Shown in pieces: positions 36,441 through 44,775 of a DNA stretch of 64,000 nucleotides. Each line of letters starts with the position of its first letter. The first letter of the stretch is position 1. Under the pieces are notes generated by a model. That model worked only from the letters and a program-made list of their open reading frames with translations, was not told where the DNA came from and did no database searches. This DNA is from Gemmobacter caeruleus (GTDB lineage: Bacteria > Pseudomonadota > Alphaproteobacteria > Rhodobacterales > Rhodobacteraceae), in contig NZ_VKKX01000052.1 in the NCBI RefSeq assembly GCF_008271655.1, positions 1-64,000 of the forward strand. Direction: 5' to 3'. The translations under genes and the position numbers were made by a program.

Positions 36441-37640
36441 ATGACGGAAGTCGGGCGGGCGGCGTTTCTGGCGCATCTGGGCGAGGTATTGGCGGGGATC
36501 GAGGCCGAAGGGCTGATGAAGCGCGAGCGGCTGATCCATGGGCCGCAGGGGGCGCATGTGGAGGTGGCGGGGCGGCTGCTCTTGAACCTTTGCGCCAATA
36601 ATTACCTCGGGCTGGCGGATGATCCGCGCCTGGTCGCGGCGGCGGCGGCAGCGATGGAGGGGCAAGGCTATGGCATGGCCTCGGTCCGGTTCATCTGCGG
36701 CACGCAGGACATGCACCGGGCGCTTGAGACGCGGATCGCGGGTTTTCTGGGGATGGAGGACGCGATCCTCTTTGCGGCCTGTTTCGACGCCAATGGCGGC
36801 CTGTTCGAGCCGCTGCTGGGGCCGGAAGATGCGGTGATCTCGGACGCGCTGAACCATGCCAGCATCATTGACGGGATCCGTCTGTGCAAGGCCAAGCGCT
36901 ATCGCTATGCCAATTCCGACATGGCGGATCTGGAGGCGCAATTGCAGGCGGCCCGGGCTGACGGCGCGCGGTTCATTCTGGTGGCCACCGATGGTGTCTT
37001 CTCGATGGATGGCTATCTGGCGAAGCTGGGCGAGATCCGCGCGCTGGCGGACCGTTACGGCGCGATGGTCATGGTGGATGACTGCCATGCCACGGGCTTC
37101 ATGGGTCCGCAGGGGCGCGGCACGCCGGCGCATGCCGGGGTTGCGGCCGATATCCTGACCGGCACGCTGGGCAAGGCTTTGGGCGGCGCCCTGGGCGGCT
37201 ATATCGCCGGGCCGCAGCCGGTGATTGATCTGCTGCGGCAGCGCGCGCGGCCCTATCTGTTTTCCAATGCCTTGCCGCCCGCCGTGGTGGCGGCGGGTCT
37301 TGCCGCGCTCGATATTGTCGAGGCGGCGGACGATCTGCGGGCGCAGCTTTTCGACAATGCCCGCTATTGGCGCGCGGGGCTGGAGGCGGCGGGGTTCCGG
37401 CTGTTGCCGGGCGAACATCCGATCGTGCCGGTCATGCTGGGCGAGGCGCGGCTGGCACAGGACATGGCCGCGGCGCTCTATGATCGCGGCGTCTATGTGG
37501 CGGGGTTCTTCTTTCCGGTGGTGCCGAAGGGGCAGGCGCGGATCCGCACGCAGATGAATGCGCGGCTGACGCGGGAGGATCTGGATTTCGCGCTGGAGGC
37601 CTTTCGCGCGGCGGGCAAGGCAGTGGGGGCATTGGCATGA
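36441..37640 (+). CDS. kbl: Glycine C-acetyltransferase (2-amino-3-ketobutyrate CoA ligase)
   Basis: Kbl splits 2-amino-3-ketobutyrate, the product of threonine dehydrogenase, with CoA into glycine and acetyl-CoA. The 399-residue PLP enzyme has [13 protein letters not shown] (51-63), [22 protein letters not shown] with Asp213 and His216, and [19 protein letters not shown] with the PLP lysine K245. The ATG at 36441 follows GGAGGGTATC. The stop overlaps tdh in an ATGA. Confidence 0.96.
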   Translation: MTEVGRAAFLAHLGEVLAGIEAEGLMKRERLIHGPQGAHVEVAGRLLLNLCANNYLGLADDPRLVAAAAAAMEGQGYGMASVRFICGTQDMHRALETRIAGFLGMEDAILFAACFDANGGLFEPLLGPEDAVISDALNHASIIDGIRLCKAKRYRYANSDMADLEAQLQAARADGARFILVATDGVFSMDGYLAKLGEIRALADRYGAMVMVDDCHATGFMGPQGRGTPAHAGVAADILTGTLGKALGGALGGYIAGPQPVIDLLRQRARPYLFSNALPPAVVAAGLAALDIVEAADDLRAQLFDNARYWRAGLEAAGFRLLPGEHPIVPVMLGEARLAQDMAAALYDRGVYVAGFFFPVVPKGQARIRTQMNARLTREDLDFALEAFRAAGKAVGALA

Positions 37641-38674
37641 CGAACGAGATGAAAGCGCTGGTAAAGGCCAGACCCGAGGTCGGGCTTTGGGCCGAGACGC
37701 GGCCTGTGCCGGAAATCGGGCCGGATGACGTGTTGATCCGCATCCGCAAGACCGGCATTTGCGGCACTGATATCCATATCTGGAACTGGGATGAATGGGC
37801 GGCGCGCACCGTGCCGCTGGGGCTGGTCACCGGCCATGAATTCGCGGGCGAGATCGTGGAGATCGGGCGCAATGTGACCGATCTGGCGATTGGCCAGCGC
37901 TGTTCGGGCGAGGGGCATCTGATCGGCCGCCATTCGCGGCAATCGCGCGCCGGCAAGTTCCATCTCGACCCGGAGACGCGCGGCATCGGCGTGAATGAAC
38001 ACGGCGCCTTTGCCACCTATCTGCGCCTGCCGGCCTTTAATGTGGTGCCCCTGCCGGATGCGATTGATGACGAGATCGGCGCCATCCTCGATCCGCTGGG
38101 CAATGCGGTCCATACCGCGCTCAGCTTCGATCTGGTGGGCGAGGATGTGCTGATCACCGGCGCGGGGCCGATCGGCATCATGGCGGCGGCGGTGGCGCGG
38201 CATGTGGGCGCGCGCCATGTCGTCATTACCGATGTGAACCCCACGCGGCTGGAGCTGGCCGGGCAGGTGGCCGATGTGGTGCCGGTCAATGTGGCGACCG
38301 AGGATCTGAAATCCGTGCAGGCGCGGTTGAAGATGACCCAGGGCTTTGACGTGGGCATGGAGATGAGCGGCAATCAGGCCGCGCTGGACCAGATGGTCGA
38401 ACAACTGGTCATGGGCGGGCGCATCGCCATGCTGGGCATCCCGCCGGGCAAATCGCCGGTGGACTGGTCGCGCATCGTCTTCAAGGCGATCACCATCAAG
38501 GGCGTCTACGGCCGCGAGATCTTTGAAACCTGGTACAAGATGATCGCCATGCTGGAAAACGGGCTCGATATCCGCCGGGTCATCACCCATCGTTTCAAGG
38601 TGGCGGATTTCGCCGAAGGGTTCGAGGTGATGCGGTCGGGCCTGTCGGGCAAGGTGGTGCTGGACTGGGGCTGA
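37637..38674 (+). CDS. tdh: L-threonine 3-dehydrogenase
   Basis: Tdh oxidises threonine to 2-amino-3-ketobutyrate with NAD. The 345-residue medium-chain dehydrogenase keeps the catalytic zinc residues Cys42 ([14 protein letters not shown]), His67 and Glu68 (GHEFAGEI), the [18 protein letters not shown] nucleotide fold and the [15 protein letters not shown] segment. The four structural-zinc cysteines of the E. coli enzyme are replaced by Gly97, Ser100, Ser103 and Asp111. The start overlaps kbl by four bases. The two genes form the threonine-to-glycine operon. Confidence 0.95.
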   Translation: MTNEMKALVKARPEVGLWAETRPVPEIGPDDVLIRIRKTGICGTDIHIWNWDEWAARTVPLGLVTGHEFAGEIVEIGRNVTDLAIGQRCSGEGHLIGRHSRQSRAGKFHLDPETRGIGVNEHGAFATYLRLPAFNVVPLPDAIDDEIGAILDPLGNAVHTALSFDLVGEDVLITGAGPIGIMAAAVARHVGARHVVITDVNPTRLELAGQVADVVPVNVATEDLKSVQARLKMTQGFDVGMEMSGNQAALDQMVEQLVMGGRIAMLGIPPGKSPVDWSRIVFKAITIKGVYGREIFETWYKMIAMLENGLDIRRVITHRFKVADFAEGFEVMRSGLSGKVVLDWG

Positions 38675-38777
38675 TCGCCGCCGCACAGCGCCTGCGCGGC
38701 GGAAGGGCGCGCGGGCACTGGCCTTTGCCGCCCGCCCGCGCTATTGCACGACAAACAGCACATGAGAGACGCGCCAG

Positions 38778-39872
38778 ATGTCGAGTGACTATTCGGACGC
38801 CATAGCCTCGGTCGAGGAGATCATCGAGGATGCCCGCGCCGGGCGGATGTTCATCCTGGTCGATCACGAGGATCGCGAGAATGAGGGGGATCTGGTGATC
38901 CCGGCCGAGAAATGCGACGCCGCCGCCGTGAATTTCATGGCGACGCATGGGCGGGGGCTGATCTGCCTCACCATGTCGGGCGCGCGGATCGACGCGCTTG
39001 GCCTGCCGCTGATGGCCTCCAAGAATTCTTCGCGCCATGAAACCGCCTTTACCGTCTCGATCGAGGCGCGCGAGGGGGTGGAGACCGGGATTTCCGCCCA
39101 TGACCGCGCGCTGACCATCGCGGTGGCGATTGATGACGCCAAGGGGCCGCAGGATATCGCGACGCCGGGCCACATCTTTCCGCTGCGGGCGCGTGAGGGT
39201 GGCGTTCTGGTGCGCGCCGGCCATACCGAGGCCGCGACCGATATCGCGCGGCTGGCCGGGCTGAAACCGGCCGGCGTGATCTGCGAGATCATGAAGGATG
39301 ATGGCAGCATGGCGCGCCTGCCCGATCTGGTGCAGTTCGCGCAAAAGCACGGGCTGAAGATCGGCACCATTTCCGACCTGATCGCCTATCGCCGGCGGCA
39401 TGACAATCTGGTCAAGGAACGCGCGGTCAAGCGGGTCAGCTCCGCCCATGGCGGCGACTGGGTGATGCGCATCTTTTCGGATGCCGCGCAGGGCGGCGAA
39501 CATGTCGTGCTGACCAAGGGCGATATCGCCACTGCCGACCCGGTTCTGGTGCGGATGCACGCGCTGGATCCGCTGGCGGATGTGCTGGGCATCGGCGATG
39601 CCGGCGCCGTGGGCGAGCTTTCGGGCGCGATGAAGCTGATCGCCGAGGCCGGGCGCGGCGTCGTCGTGCTGCTTCGCGATACCGCGACCCGTCTGGCCGA
39701 TGGCAGCGAGGCCGCGCCGCAGACGCTGCGGCAATACGGGCTGGGCGCGCAGATCCTGGCGGCACTTGGCCTCAGCCAGATCACGCTGGTCACCAATCAT
39801 CAGGCGCCCAAGGTCGTGGGCCTCGATGCCTATGGCCTGACCATTGCCGGCACCCGCGCGATTTCGGAGTAA
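38778..39872 (+). CDS. ribB: 3,4-Dihydroxy-2-butanone 4-phosphate synthase with degenerate GCHII-like domain (RibBX)
   Basis: RibB makes the four-carbon unit of riboflavin from ribulose 5-phosphate. The 364-residue protein has a full RibB domain (about 1-210) with FILVDHEDRENEGDLVIPAE, THGRGLICLTM, FTVSIEA and RAGHTEAATDIARLAG. The C-terminal part (about 220-364) resembles GTP cyclohydrolase II, but the segment RMHALDPLADVLG that should carry the zinc cysteines has none, so that activity is not expected. Such RibBX proteins are known in proteobacteria. No FMN riboswitch was recognised upstream. ribH follows after three bases. Confidence 0.93.
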   Translation: MSSDYSDAIASVEEIIEDARAGRMFILVDHEDRENEGDLVIPAEKCDAAAVNFMATHGRGLICLTMSGARIDALGLPLMASKNSSRHETAFTVSIEAREGVETGISAHDRALTIAVAIDDAKGPQDIATPGHIFPLRAREGGVLVRAGHTEAATDIARLAGLKPAGVICEIMKDDGSMARLPDLVQFAQKHGLKIGTISDLIAYRRRHDNLVKERAVKRVSSAHGGDWVMRIFSDAAQGGEHVVLTKGDIATADPVLVRMHALDPLADVLGIGDAGAVGELSGAMKLIAEAGRGVVVLLRDTATRLADGSEAAPQTLRQYGLGAQILAALGLSQITLVTNHQAPKVVGLDAYGLTIAGTRAISE

Positions 39873-39875
39873 GCC

Positions 39876-40394
39876 ATGGCCGCGAATGAACAGCATTACA
39901 CCCTGCCGCTGCCGGTTTTTGACAAGCCGGTGAAAATCCTGATCGTGGTGGCGCCCTATTACAAGGACATCACCGATCAGCTGGTCGCCGGGGCGCAGGC
40001 CCGCGTCGCCGCCGCGGGCGGCACGAGCGAGGTGATCGAGGTGCCCGGCGCGCTGGAAATCCCGACCGCCATCGCCATGGCCGAGCGGCTGTCGAATTAT
40101 GACGGCCATGTCGCGCTTGGCTGCGTGATCCGGGGCGAGACGACGCATTACGACACGGTCTGCAACGATTCCAGCCGGGCGATCACCCTGCTGGGGCTGC
40201 AAGGCGCCTGTATCGGCAATGGCATCCTGACGGTGGAAAACCGCGCCCAGGCCGAGGTGCGTGCCGAAGTGGCGGGGCAGGACAAGGGCGGTGGCGCCGC
40301 CGCCGCCGCACTGCACCTGATCGCGCTGGCCCGTCGCTGGTCGGGCGCGCGCAAGGGCATCGGCTTTCGCGTCGAGGAAGGGGTGCGGGTATGA
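39876..40394 (+). CDS. ribH: 6,7-Dimethyl-8-ribityllumazine synthase
   Basis: RibH condenses the RibB product with the pyrimidine to give lumazine, the substrate of ribE. The 172-residue protein contains VVAPYYKDITDQLVAGAQAR, IEVPGALEIPTAIAMA, GCVIRGETTHYDTVCNDSSR and IGNGILTVEN, the family's active-site loops with the catalytic His in the GETTHYD motif. It is placed between ribB and nusB, a very common order in proteobacteria; the stop overlaps nusB by four bases. Confidence 0.96.
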   Translation: MAANEQHYTLPLPVFDKPVKILIVVAPYYKDITDQLVAGAQARVAAAGGTSEVIEVPGALEIPTAIAMAERLSNYDGHVALGCVIRGETTHYDTVCNDSSRAITLLGLQGACIGNGILTVENRAQAEVRAEVAGQDKGGGAAAAALHLIALARRWSGARKGIGFRVEEGVRV

Positions 40395-40861
40395 GCGGCG
40401 GCTCCGACAAGCGGCAGATGCGGTCCGCCGCGCGGTTCTTTGCCGTGCAGGCGCTGTTCCAGATGGAAAGCTCGGGCCAGACCGTCGAACGTATCGTGCG
40501 CGAATTTTCCGACCACCGCTTTGGCGAGGTCTTCGAGGATGGCGTGGCAATGGCCGAGGGCGATCAGCGTCATTTCCGCGCGCTGGTGGATGGCGCGGTG
40601 AACTGGCAGGCCAAGATCGACCAGATGACCGACCGCGCCCTGGTGGCGAAATGGCCGATCGACCGCATCGACCCGGTCCTGCGCGCGCTGTTCCGCGCCG
40701 CCGGGGCCGAACTGGTGACCATGGACACGCCGCCCAAGGTGGTGATCACCGAATTCGTCGATGTGGCCAAGGCGTTCTTTGAAGACGGCAAGGAGCCGAA
40801 ATTCGTCAACGCCGTGCTCGATCACATGGCGCGCGAGGAAAAGCCCGCAGCCTTTGCCTGA
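40391..40861 (+). CDS. nusB: Transcription antitermination protein NusB
   Basis: NusB with NusE binds boxA in rRNA leaders and prevents early termination. The 156-residue all-helical protein starts with RSAARFFAVQALFQMESSGQ and contains IDRIDPVLRALFRAAGAEL, then KVVITEFVDVAKAFF and KFVNAVLDHMAREE at the C-terminus, all typical. The start overlaps ribH in an ATGA, suggesting co-translation. Confidence 0.95.
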   Translation: MSGGSDKRQMRSAARFFAVQALFQMESSGQTVERIVREFSDHRFGEVFEDGVAMAEGDQRHFRALVDGAVNWQAKIDQMTDRALVAKWPIDRIDPVLRALFRAAGAELVTMDTPPKVVITEFVDVAKAFFEDGKEPKFVNAVLDHMAREEKPAAFA

Positions 40862-40951
40862 AAAGATATCGCGGCGGGGCCAAGGAATGCACTTGCCCGC
40901 CGCGTCTTACTGCCGATGTGCCGGACCGAGGTCCGCTTGACGGAGGCGAAG

Positions 40952-41359
40952 ATGAAAACCCTGACCATTTCCGCGCTGCTGGTGGCGGCTCTGACCGGCC
41001 TTGCGGCCTGCGATCGCGCGGCGGATGCCCCTGCCGACGCGCCTGCGGCGACCGACTGGCATCTGATCGGCGGCAGCCTGCGGCCACTGCCAGCGCCGGC
41101 GACGCTGCGCCTTGAGGGCGGCGGTCAGGTTGGCGGGCAGGGGCCCTGCAACCGCTGGTTCGCGCAACGTGAGGGACAGGGCCGCGCGTTCCGCCTGCCG
41201 CAGATCGGCGCCACCGAAATGGCCTGTCCCGCCCTGCCGCAAGAGGCCGCCTATTTCGCAGCACTTTCCGGTGTGACCGCGATCGAACAGCGGGACGACC
41301 GGCTGATCCTGACCGGGCCTGGCGGCATCGTGCTGGAATTTGCGGCAGAGACCCGCTGA
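40952..41359 (+). CDS. META-domain (HslJ-like) lipoprotein
   Basis: The 135-residue protein begins MKTLTISALLVAALTGLAAC, a lipoprotein signal with lipobox LAAC. The mature part has DWHLIGGSLRPL, GPCNRWFAQREG and the ATEMACPALPQEAAYFAAL motif, which together mark the META domain (HslJ-type). Members are linked to novobiocin resistance in E. coli, but the mechanism is unclear. The ATG at 40952 follows CGGAGGCGAAG. It acts in the periplasm, attached to a membrane. Confidence 0.85.
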   Translation: MKTLTISALLVAALTGLAACDRAADAPADAPAATDWHLIGGSLRPLPAPATLRLEGGGQVGGQGPCNRWFAQREGQGRAFRLPQIGATEMACPALPQEAAYFAALSGVTAIEQRDDRLILTGPGGIVLEFAAETR

Positions 41360-41460
41360 TCGGCCCGGCGCCGGCCCCTTGCGACGCTTTGGCACTGGCA
41401 TGCAGGAAATGGAATGTTAGCATGGCCCCATGCCGTCATCCGGCCCAAGGGGGAATCGCC

Positions 41461-41778
41461 ATGCCAAAGCTTGTCAGGCTCTATATCGTCAATGTCGCCA
41501 TCGGCTATGTCCTCTCGGCGATCTTTGTCGCGGCTCTGGTCTGGCTGAATATCGGCGGGCTGGGCCATCTGGTGCTGGAAACCCGGCATGGCTGGATCGG
41601 CGGGCTGATGCTTTTCGTCTCGAACGGGGTGATCTTTGCCGGCGCGCAATTCGCCATCGCGGTGATGCGCCAGGCCGAGACCGAGGACCGGCCCGGCGGC
41701 GGCACCCGGGCGCCCGCCCTGACGCCGGCACCGGTGCGGGTGGCCGAAACCCGCCGCCCGGCGCAGTTGCGGCGCTGA
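41461..41778 (+). CDS. Small membrane protein with two transmembrane segments
   Basis: The 105-residue protein begins MPKLVRLYIVNVAIGYVLSA and has two hydrophobic stretches, about residues 8-30 and 45-67 (GLMLFVSNGVIFAGAQFAIA), then a basic and Pro-rich cytoplasmic-looking tail ending in RRPAQLRR. No function is recognised. It is followed by a strong terminator at 41798-41830 and is likely a single-gene unit. Confidence 0.75.
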   Translation: MPKLVRLYIVNVAIGYVLSAIFVAALVWLNIGGLGHLVLETRHGWIGGLMLFVSNGVIFAGAQFAIAVMRQAETEDRPGGGTRAPALTPAPVRVAETRRPAQLRR

Positions 41779-41797
41779 GGCGCGCGACTCAGGACGC

Positions 41798-41830
41798 AAA
41801 GCCCGGGGTGACCCGGGCTTTTTCGTTTTT
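41798..41830 (+). terminator. Strong rho-independent terminator
   Basis: AAAGCCCGGG (41798-41807) pairs with CCCGGGCTTT (41812-41821) around GTGA, followed by TTCGTTTTT. A textbook terminator 20 bases after the small membrane protein gene. Confidence 0.93.
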
Positions 41831-41933
41831 GGGCAATGTGTTGCCCGGCGCGCACGCGGTTTGCGTGACCTAGCGTAAGCCTGTGAAACGAAGGTGATTC
41901 TGGCTGTGAACCGCGGGTTCCGGTCGGGCAAAT

Positions 41934-41955
41934 CCGCGGCCTTCCGCGGGTTTTT
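41934..41955 (+). terminator. Second rho-independent-type hairpin before the DUF481 gene
   Basis: CCGCGG (41934-41939) pairs with CCGCGG (41944-41949) and is followed by GTTTTT; preceding A residues extend the stem. It is 109 bases before the next gene and could end a short transcript starting after the first terminator. Confidence 0.5.
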
Positions 41956-42063
41956 CGCCTGTGCAAACCGGTGGCTTGAATGGGGCCGGATCATGGTCAA
42001 GTCCTCGCCACAGCCCGGCGTCAGGACCGCCGGACGCATCCGCAACTGAAAGGATACGGGATC

Positions 42064-42894
42064 ATGAAACAGACCCTCCGCCTTGCCGGCGCCTCGACCC
42101 TCGTGCTGCTGCTGGCCGCCCCCGCCTTCGCCCAGGGCGAACTGGTGGGCACCAATGCGCTGGATGACCGCATCGACGACGTGACCGATGCGGTCAATGA
42201 CGATCTGGCCCGCGCCGAGGATGCCGCGCGCTTTGGCAACCCGGAATACCGCCAGGGCCTGTCGGGCTCGGCCTCGCTGGGCTATTCCGGCAAGACCGGC
42301 AACAATGAAAGCCAGGAATTCTCGGCCGGCGCGCGTCTGCGCTATGCCTCGGGCAACTGGGTGCAGAATGTCGGCATCGCGCTCGACTTTGCCGAGGACA
42401 ACAACGCGAAGACCAAGGAAGATGTGCTGGGCGTCTATGACGCCAACTATTACTTCAACGACAATTTCTACGCCTTTGCCCTGGGCCGCGTGGAAACCGA
42501 TGGCCTGGCCTCGACCGCGGCCGATACCCAGACCGACGCCTTCCTCGGCTTCGGCCCCGGCTACCGCGTGGTGAACACCCCCGACATGACCTGGCGTGTG
42601 CAGGCGGGTATCGGGGTGAGCTATCTCAAGGATGGCACCGGCGCCAGCGAGACGGAAACCGGCTACATCGCCTCGTCGCGGTTCTTCTACAAGTTCAACG
42701 ACAACGTCTTTGCCACCAATGACACCGATGTCCTCTATTCCGACACGGCGCTGCGGGTGAACAACGATCTGGGCGTGAACTTCAAGATGTCCGACGCCTT
42801 TGCGACCCGGGTCAGCTATCTGACCGAATATAACGAGGCGCGCGCGATCCGCACCGACAACAAGCTGGGCGTGTCGCTGGTCATGGGGTTCTGA
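42064..42894 (+). CDS. DUF481 outer-membrane beta-barrel protein
   Basis: The 276-residue protein has a signal peptide (MKQTLRLAGASTLVLLLAAP, cleavage after AFAQ), a short helical region and then many alternating beta strands such as GLSGSASLGYSGKTGNNESQ, ending with LGVSLVMGF; a C-terminal Phe is usual for outer-membrane barrels. DUF481 (YdiY-type, salt-induced) proteins have no firm function. The ATG at 42064 was chosen because the signal peptide begins there. It is followed by a strong terminator and a structured gap. Confidence 0.85.
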   Translation: MKQTLRLAGASTLVLLLAAPAFAQGELVGTNALDDRIDDVTDAVNDDLARAEDAARFGNPEYRQGLSGSASLGYSGKTGNNESQEFSAGARLRYASGNWVQNVGIALDFAEDNNAKTKEDVLGVYDANYYFNDNFYAFALGRVETDGLASTAADTQTDAFLGFGPGYRVVNTPDMTWRVQAGIGVSYLKDGTGASETETGYIASSRFFYKFNDNVFATNDTDVLYSDTALRVNNDLGVNFKMSDAFATRVSYLTEYNEARAIRTDNKLGVSLVMGF

Positions 42895-42928
42895 CCCCCG
42901 GCGATCCCCGACTTTTTCATCGCACTTC

Positions 42929-42954
42929 GGGGCAGGGAAACCTGCCCCCTTTTT
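42929..42954 (+). terminator. Rho-independent terminator after the DUF481 gene
   Basis: GGGGCAGG (42929-42936) pairs with CCTGCCCC (42941-42948) around a GAAA tetraloop, followed by CTTTTTC. Its right arm overlaps the palindrome at 42946-42968, so the two hairpins exclude each other. Confidence 0.85.
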
Positions 42955-42968
42955 CGTCGAAAAAGGGG
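42946..42968. repeat. Palindrome of the TTTTCG-W-CGAAAA family (copy 4)
   Basis: CCCCTTTTTCG (42946-42956), a central T and CGAAAAAGGGG (42958-42968) form perfect 11-base arms. It overlaps the DUF481 terminator and ends four bases before the structured region at 42972. Confidence 0.65.
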
Positions 42969-42971
42969 CAT

Positions 42972-43154
42972 GTGGCGGGCCCGCAGCAACCGTGGGCGAC
43001 GGTGTTTTCCCGAGAGCCAGAGGTCTCAGGTGGGAACCAGGTAGCAGGACCAGGATCCTGCCAGAGCCAGCCCCCGTTCGCTTGCTTATCGGCCACTGGA
43101 AAAGTGTCCCGCACGCGAGGAGCAGCACCCGCCACGCCCAGAGATAGGCGTGGC
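42972..43154 (+). ncRNA. Candidate structured non-coding RNA, possibly 6S RNA
   Basis: No protein is encoded in this 183-base stretch, yet it has ordered long-range pairing: GTGGCGGG (42972-42979) with CCCGCCAC (43128-43135), CGTG (42991-42994) with CACG (43112-43115), TTTTCC (43005-43010) with GGAAAA (43098-43103), and an apical GCAGGA/TCCTGC hairpin (43044-43061). A long rod closed by its two ends with a central bubble and about 165-180 bases in length is the 6S RNA plan. An alternative 8-base hairpin GCCACGCC/GGCGTGGC (43131-43154) competes with the closing stem. Strand and identity are inferred; no promoter is obvious. Confidence 0.4.
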
Positions 43155-43188
43155 GCGGCCTCGGGGCAAGGGGGCATCGCCGCCGCGG

Positions 43189-43869
43189 TCAGTCGGCGGT
43201 CTTGCGCACGCGGTTGGTGACCGACCAGGTGCAGGGCCCGGCATCGTTCACCGCCTGCATGTCCCAATCCATGCGAAAGCTGCGCGGCGTCAGCAGCACC
43301 ATGCGATAGCTGCTGGTCATGCCGGGCAGCCGGTCGGCCCCGGTCAGTTCCACCTCCGAGACACGGGTCCAGGTCGGGCGCGTCGCCTCCGGGTCGGGGT
43401 TGGCGGCCAGCCAGGCATCGCGCCAGCGGGCGCCGTCAAAGCGACCGCCCCAGGTCACCCGCACCGGCTTTTCGCGGTTCAGGTTGCCTTCGATCATCTG
43501 GCGCATCATCGCGGTGCCCGGCCCGCAGGACAGGGTGTTGAGCGTCGATTGCGTGGTCCAGACGCCGTCTTCGGGCACGAGGGGGCCGGCACAGCTGCCG
43601 TCGCCGCCGGCGGTGATGTCGATATCCTCTGCGCTCAGCGGCGACCAGATGCCGGTGCCATCCTGCACGACAAGGATCATCGCGGCGGCATTGGCGGGCG
43701 TGTCGATCCCCATCACGAGGCTCGCCTCCTCGGGCGAAAGCGGCGTCTCGGCGCAGGTGCAGCCCTGATGGGTGGTGCAATCGGCCACGGTCAGCGCGGC
43801 GGCGGGCAGGGCGGTCAGCACCGCAAAGGCGCAAAGCGGGGCCAGGGCGGCCCGGGTCAGGCAGGTCAT
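43189..43869 (-). CDS. Secreted hypothetical protein
   Basis: The 226-residue protein has a signal peptide (MTCLTRAALAPLCAFAVLTA, cleavage near AAAL). The mature part holds pairs of cysteines (TTHQGCTCAE, GDGSCAG, TLSCGPGT and GPCTWSV) that may form disulfides, and a C-terminal WDMQAVNDAGPCTWSVTNR. It is probably periplasmic. No family is recognised. The ATG at 43867-43869 has GGAGAG upstream and gives the signal peptide, so the earlier frame is not used. It is convergent with the structured region downstream. Confidence 0.7.
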   Translation of the reverse strand: MTCLTRAALAPLCAFAVLTALPAAALTVADCTTHQGCTCAETPLSPEEASLVMGIDTPANAAAMILVVQDGTGIWSPLSAEDIDITAGGDGSCAGPLVPEDGVWTTQSTLNTLSCGPGTAMMRQMIEGNLNREKPVRVTWGGRFDGARWRDAWLAANPDPEATRPTWTRVSEVELTGADRLPGMTSSYRMVLLTPRSFRMDWDMQAVNDAGPCTWSVTNRVRKTAD

Positions 43870-43982
43870 GCAAATCTCTCCGTCTTGAACCGCGGCAGGG
43901 TCGTCGGCGCGGGCGGCGGCTGTCAAGGCCCGCCCCGCCGGCGGGGCTTGCCATGTGTTCATGCTTCGTTCATATTCGTGCC

Positions 43983-44477
43983 ATGGACCAGACCGCCCCC
44001 CCGCCTGCCATGCCCATGCCCGGCCCGTCCCTGACGCCGGGCCAGCGGCTTGCGCGCGGGGTCTGCCGCCATCTGCTGCATCACGGCTTTGTCACGGTGG
44101 AGGAACTGGTGCCCGCGCCGGGGCTGCGGGTCGATGTGATGGCGCTTGGCCCCCGGGGCGAGGTCTGGGTGGTCGAATGTAAATCCGGCCGCGCCGATTT
44201 TGCCGCCGACCGCAAATGGCAGAATTATCTGGAATGGTGCGACCGCTTTTTCTGGGCGGTGGATGCCGATTTCCCGGTGGAGATCCTGCCGGCGGAAAGC
44301 GGTCTCATCATCGGCGACGATTACGATGCCGAGATCCTGCGCATGGCGCCGGAAACGCCGCTGGCGGGGGCGCGGCGCAAGGTCATGATGCAGAAATTCG
44401 CCCGCCATGCCGCGCTGCGCCTGCAAGCGCTGCGCGATCCGGCGGGGGTGGGGCGGCTCAGCGCTTTTTCCCCTTAG
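43983..44477 (+). CDS. mmcB: MmcB-family DNA repair protein
   Basis: MmcB was named in Caulobacter for mitomycin C sensitivity of mutants; it has a PD-(D/E)XK nuclease-like core. The 164-residue protein contains LRVDVMALGPRGEVWVVECK, giving the Asp and the ExK of such a core, and FAADRKWQNYLEWCDRFFWA. The ATG at 43983 lies close to the divergent secreted protein gene. The last 20 bases overlap the end of the convergent DUF6324 gene. No SOS box was recognised. Confidence 0.88.
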   Translation: MDQTAPPPAMPMPGPSLTPGQRLARGVCRHLLHHGFVTVEELVPAPGLRVDVMALGPRGEVWVVECKSGRADFAADRKWQNYLEWCDRFFWAVDADFPVEILPAESGLIIGDDYDAEILRMAPETPLAGARRKVMMQKFARHAALRLQALRDPAGVGRLSAFSP

Positions 44478-44673
44478 GGGCGGGGGCACCCATGGCGCGG
44501 GCGGCCTCGGCGGCGGCGCGCAGCTCCTCGGCGATTTCCTCGGCTTCGTCGGGATCGAAATCCAGCGGCAGGTCTACCCCGCCTTCGGCCTCGACATAGA
44601 TTCGCACCATCCCCTGATCGGTCGGCCCGATTTGCAGATTGGCGGCAATCTCGCTTTGGTTGTTGATGCTCAT
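44458..44673 (-). CDS. DUF6324 family small protein
   Basis: The 71-residue protein begins MSINNQSEIAANLQIGPTDQ and contains VDLPLDFDPDEAEEIAEELR, then an Ala-rich helix and a basic end PAPKGKKR. This pattern fits DUF6324, small proteins of Rhodobacterales of unknown role. The start ATG at 44671-44673 was chosen since the family begins there. Its 3' end overlaps mmcB on the opposite strand by 20 bases. Confidence 0.78.
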   Translation of the reverse strand: MSINNQSEIAANLQIGPTDQGMVRIYVEAEGGVDLPLDFDPDEAEEIAEELRAAAEAARAMGAPAPKGKKR

Positions 44674-44775
44674 GGTGGCCTCCGCTTGCTTCCTGCGGGG
44701 GTAGCGCCGAAAAAGCGCGAAAGCAAGCGCGAGGGGGGCTTGCAATCGCCGGCCCGGGGGGCTAAATCGCCGCCA

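Noticed and set aside
38675-38777. Possible FMN riboswitch before ribB
   Set aside because: The gap is only about 100 bases, contains GC-rich hairpins only and lacks the conserved FMN-aptamer segments.
42972-43154. Cobalamin riboswitch or SRP RNA in the structured gap
   Set aside because: The B12 box and the SRP apical loop GGAAGGAAGCAG are not present; only partial look-alikes were seen.
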